Positions 62,697 to 64,000 of a DNA stretch of 64,000 bases are shown in pieces; positions within the stretch are counted from its first letter, which is position 1, and every line of letters starts with the position of its first letter. Source of the stretch: Xylophilus ampelinus (GTDB lineage: Bacteria; Pseudomonadota; Gammaproteobacteria; Burkholderiales; Burkholderiaceae_C); assembly GCF_003217575.1 (NCBI RefSeq), contig NZ_QJTC01000021.1, forward strand, positions 1 to 64,000, written 5' to 3'. The notes beneath the pieces were generated by a model. It saw only the letters and a list, made by a program, of their open reading frames with translations. It made no database searches and was not told where the DNA came from. The translations under genes were made by a program, and so were the position numbers.

Positions 62697-64000
62697 TTGA
62701 CCGACGCTCATCCATCTAGCCCGGGAATGTCCGCGGTCGCCATGCGCGAGGCCGGGCACGAATTCGACCGTGCGATCGCCGAGGCGCAGGAGCACGAAAG
62801 GCGCCAGGAGCTGTCCGAGGCGCTCGTCAAGTACACCCATGCCCTGTCGCACGACCCACGCCATGTGCCATCGTGGATACGCGTGGCGACCATCCTGTTG
62901 ACGGGCCTGCACTGGCAGCGCGGCATCGAAGCGCTGGATACCGCGCTGGAACTGGACCCTCGTTCGGTTCAGGCGCTGTACCTGAAGGCCTATGCGGATT
63001 TCAACCTCGGACGCATGGAGCAGGCGCGGGCCTCGATCGAGCGCGCCGCCCGGCAAAGCAACGATTCGACCGTCTGGGTGCTGCGCGCCTGGATCCTCAG
63101 CAGCCTCGACAAGGATCCCGCTCGGACCCGTGCGGTGTTCTGCGACTGGGGCCGGCGCATCGCCGATCCGCTGACGCGGACGGCCAAGCCGCTGAAGGTG
63201 CTGGATCGGGACCCTCGCCGTGTCCTGCGCGTGGGATACGTCACGGCCGACTTCCGCCGGCATTCCGTCGCGTTCTTCATGCTGCCGGTGCTGCAGCAGC
63301 ATCGGCCGCAGGAAGTGGACGTGCATGTCTTTTCCAGCGGACGCGCCGACGACCTGACGCCCCTGCTGCAACAACACGTACCGCACTGGCACAACGTCGC
63401 CGACCTGGCCGACGACGAACTGTGCGAATACATCCGGGCGCTGCGCATCGACGTGCTGGTCGATCTGTCGGGACACACGCTCGGGCATCGGCTCCTGACG
63501 TTCGCACGCCGCGCGGCACCGGTACAGGTGACATGGCTGGGCTTCATGAACACGCTCGGCATGAAGGCGATGGACTACCGGCTGACGGACTACGGCATCT
63601 GCCCCCTCGGCAGCGAGCGGTTCTACAGCGAGAAGCTGTTCCGGCTCGGCTGCATGGCCAGCTATGCGCCGCCGCCCTATGCGCCTCTGCGCGACGATCC
63701 GCCGATGCTGGAGCACGGCTACCCGACCTTGATCTCGCTGAACAACTCGGTCAAGGTCACGCACGAAATGCTGCTGCTTTGGACGCGCATCCTCGAGGCG
63801 CGTCCCGACGCCCGGCTGATCGTCATGGTGAAGGAACAGACCGCCGAAGCCGCCCAGGACGCTATGCAGCATCGCATCCAGGCCGCCGGAATGCCTCTCG
63901 ACCGTGTGTTCGTGCTGCACCAGCAGCCGCTGGAGCAGTTCATGGAATTGGGCCACATCGCAGACGTGGCACTCGATACCGCGCCGATCTCCGGTGGAAC
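62697..64000 (+). CDS. SPINDLY/OGT-family O-linked GlcNAc-type glycosyltransferase (partial)
   Basis: At least 434 residues, running off the window. Residues 1-130 hold tetratricopeptide-like helices (EALVKYTHALSHDPRHVPSW, GIEALDTALELDPRSVQALY). A GT41-type catalytic region follows: RVGYVTADFRRHSVAFFMLP, the IDVLVDLSGHTLGHRLLTFA block, RRAAPVQVTWLGFMNTLGMK and DYRLTDYGICP. The missing 3' end should carry the UDP-sugar site. The start is taken as TTG at 62697, with AAAAAGG 7 bases upstream; ATG at 62727 is the alternative. Bacterial members often glycosylate flagellin or other surface proteins, which fits its place beside motA. Confidence 0.85.
   Translation, partial: MTDAHPSSPGMSAVAMREAGHEFDRAIAEAQEHERRQELSEALVKYTHALSHDPRHVPSWIRVATILLTGLHWQRGIEALDTALELDPRSVQALYLKAYADFNLGRMEQARASIERAARQSNDSTVWVLRAWILSSLDKDPARTRAVFCDWGRRIADPLTRTAKPLKVLDRDPRRVLRVGYVTADFRRHSVAFFMLPVLQQHRPQEVDVHVFSSGRADDLTPLLQQHVPHWHNVADLADDELCEYIRALRIDVLVDLSGHTLGHRLLTFARRAAPVQVTWLGFMNTLGMKAMDYRLTDYGICPLGSERFYSEKLFRLGCMASYAPPPYAPLRDDPPMLEHGYPTLISLNNSVKVTHEMLLLWTRILEARPDARLIVMVKEQTAEAAQDAMQHRIQAAGMPLDRVFVLHQQPLEQFMELGHIADVALDTAPISGG

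Overview
The window comes from a high-GC betaproteobacterium, most likely a plant-associated member of the Comamonadaceae (Xylophilus, Paracidovorax/Acidovorax or a relative). The evidence is the proteins themselves (Rep, GshA, SucCD, the FlgJ and FlhF types), the flagellar gene order, a type III effector gene of the HopG1/XopAG family preceded by a plant-inducible-promoter (PIP) box, and seven copies of a short dispersed repeat containing an ATAGCT core. The genus is inference.

Layout. 58-5386 (minus): an operon for a three-subunit molybdenum aldehyde oxidoreductase of the PaoABC type, followed by an MFS exporter. 5655-8479 (minus): a YfcG/YghU-type glutathione transferase, a secreted DUF4142 protein, cyanase and a ferritin-like DUF892 protein, a stress and detoxification block. 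8802-11150 (plus): a ROK-type protein whose motifs occur in circularly permuted order, then argE. 11267-14061 (minus): the xopAG/hopG1 effector gene and argC. 14267-21962 (plus): sucCD, a TerC membrane protein, a PP2C phosphatase / FHA / CHASE2-adenylate-cyclase signalling trio and a type IV pilin with a sigma-54-like promoter next to a poly-C tract. 22048-26705 (minus): a small unknown protein, outer-membrane phospholipase A, a secreted unknown and the Rep helicase. 26934-36484: a phospholipase-D/cardiolipin-synthase gene with two internal stops, a PhzF protein, a class I aminotransferase divergent from a MocR regulator, a decayed toxin cluster (yoeB remnant, hipA with an amber stop, intact hipB), gshA and a carboxylesterase. 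36531-36698 is a 168-bp near-perfect palindrome that supplies the stop codon of the neighbouring HDOD gene.

38060-62512 is a large flagellar and chemotaxis block: flgL-K-J-I-H-G-F-E-D-C-B (minus), divergent flgA-flgM-flgN (plus, with a textbook sigma-28 promoter before flgM), then fliA, a degenerate FlhG, flhF, flhA, flhB, cheZ, cheY, motB and motA (minus). A SPINDLY/OGT-type glycosyltransferase runs off the right edge beside motA and could modify flagellin or another surface protein.

The most unusual locus lies between flgN and fliA (51398-52382, minus). A sigma-70-like promoter drives a short array of four hairpins with a 24-28 nt period and TACTAC-like linkers, which ends in an intrinsic terminator. 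Twelve bases later an NYN (PIN-like) ribonuclease gene begins, without a clear Shine-Dalgarno. This is the architecture of a type III (RNA antitoxin) toxin-antitoxin system, but with a nuclease fold not used by the known families. The nuclease frame carries one internal TAA stop. Three toxin-like genes in the window (NYN, hipA, yoeB) are broken, while the partners that are still present (hairpin RNA, hipB) look intact.
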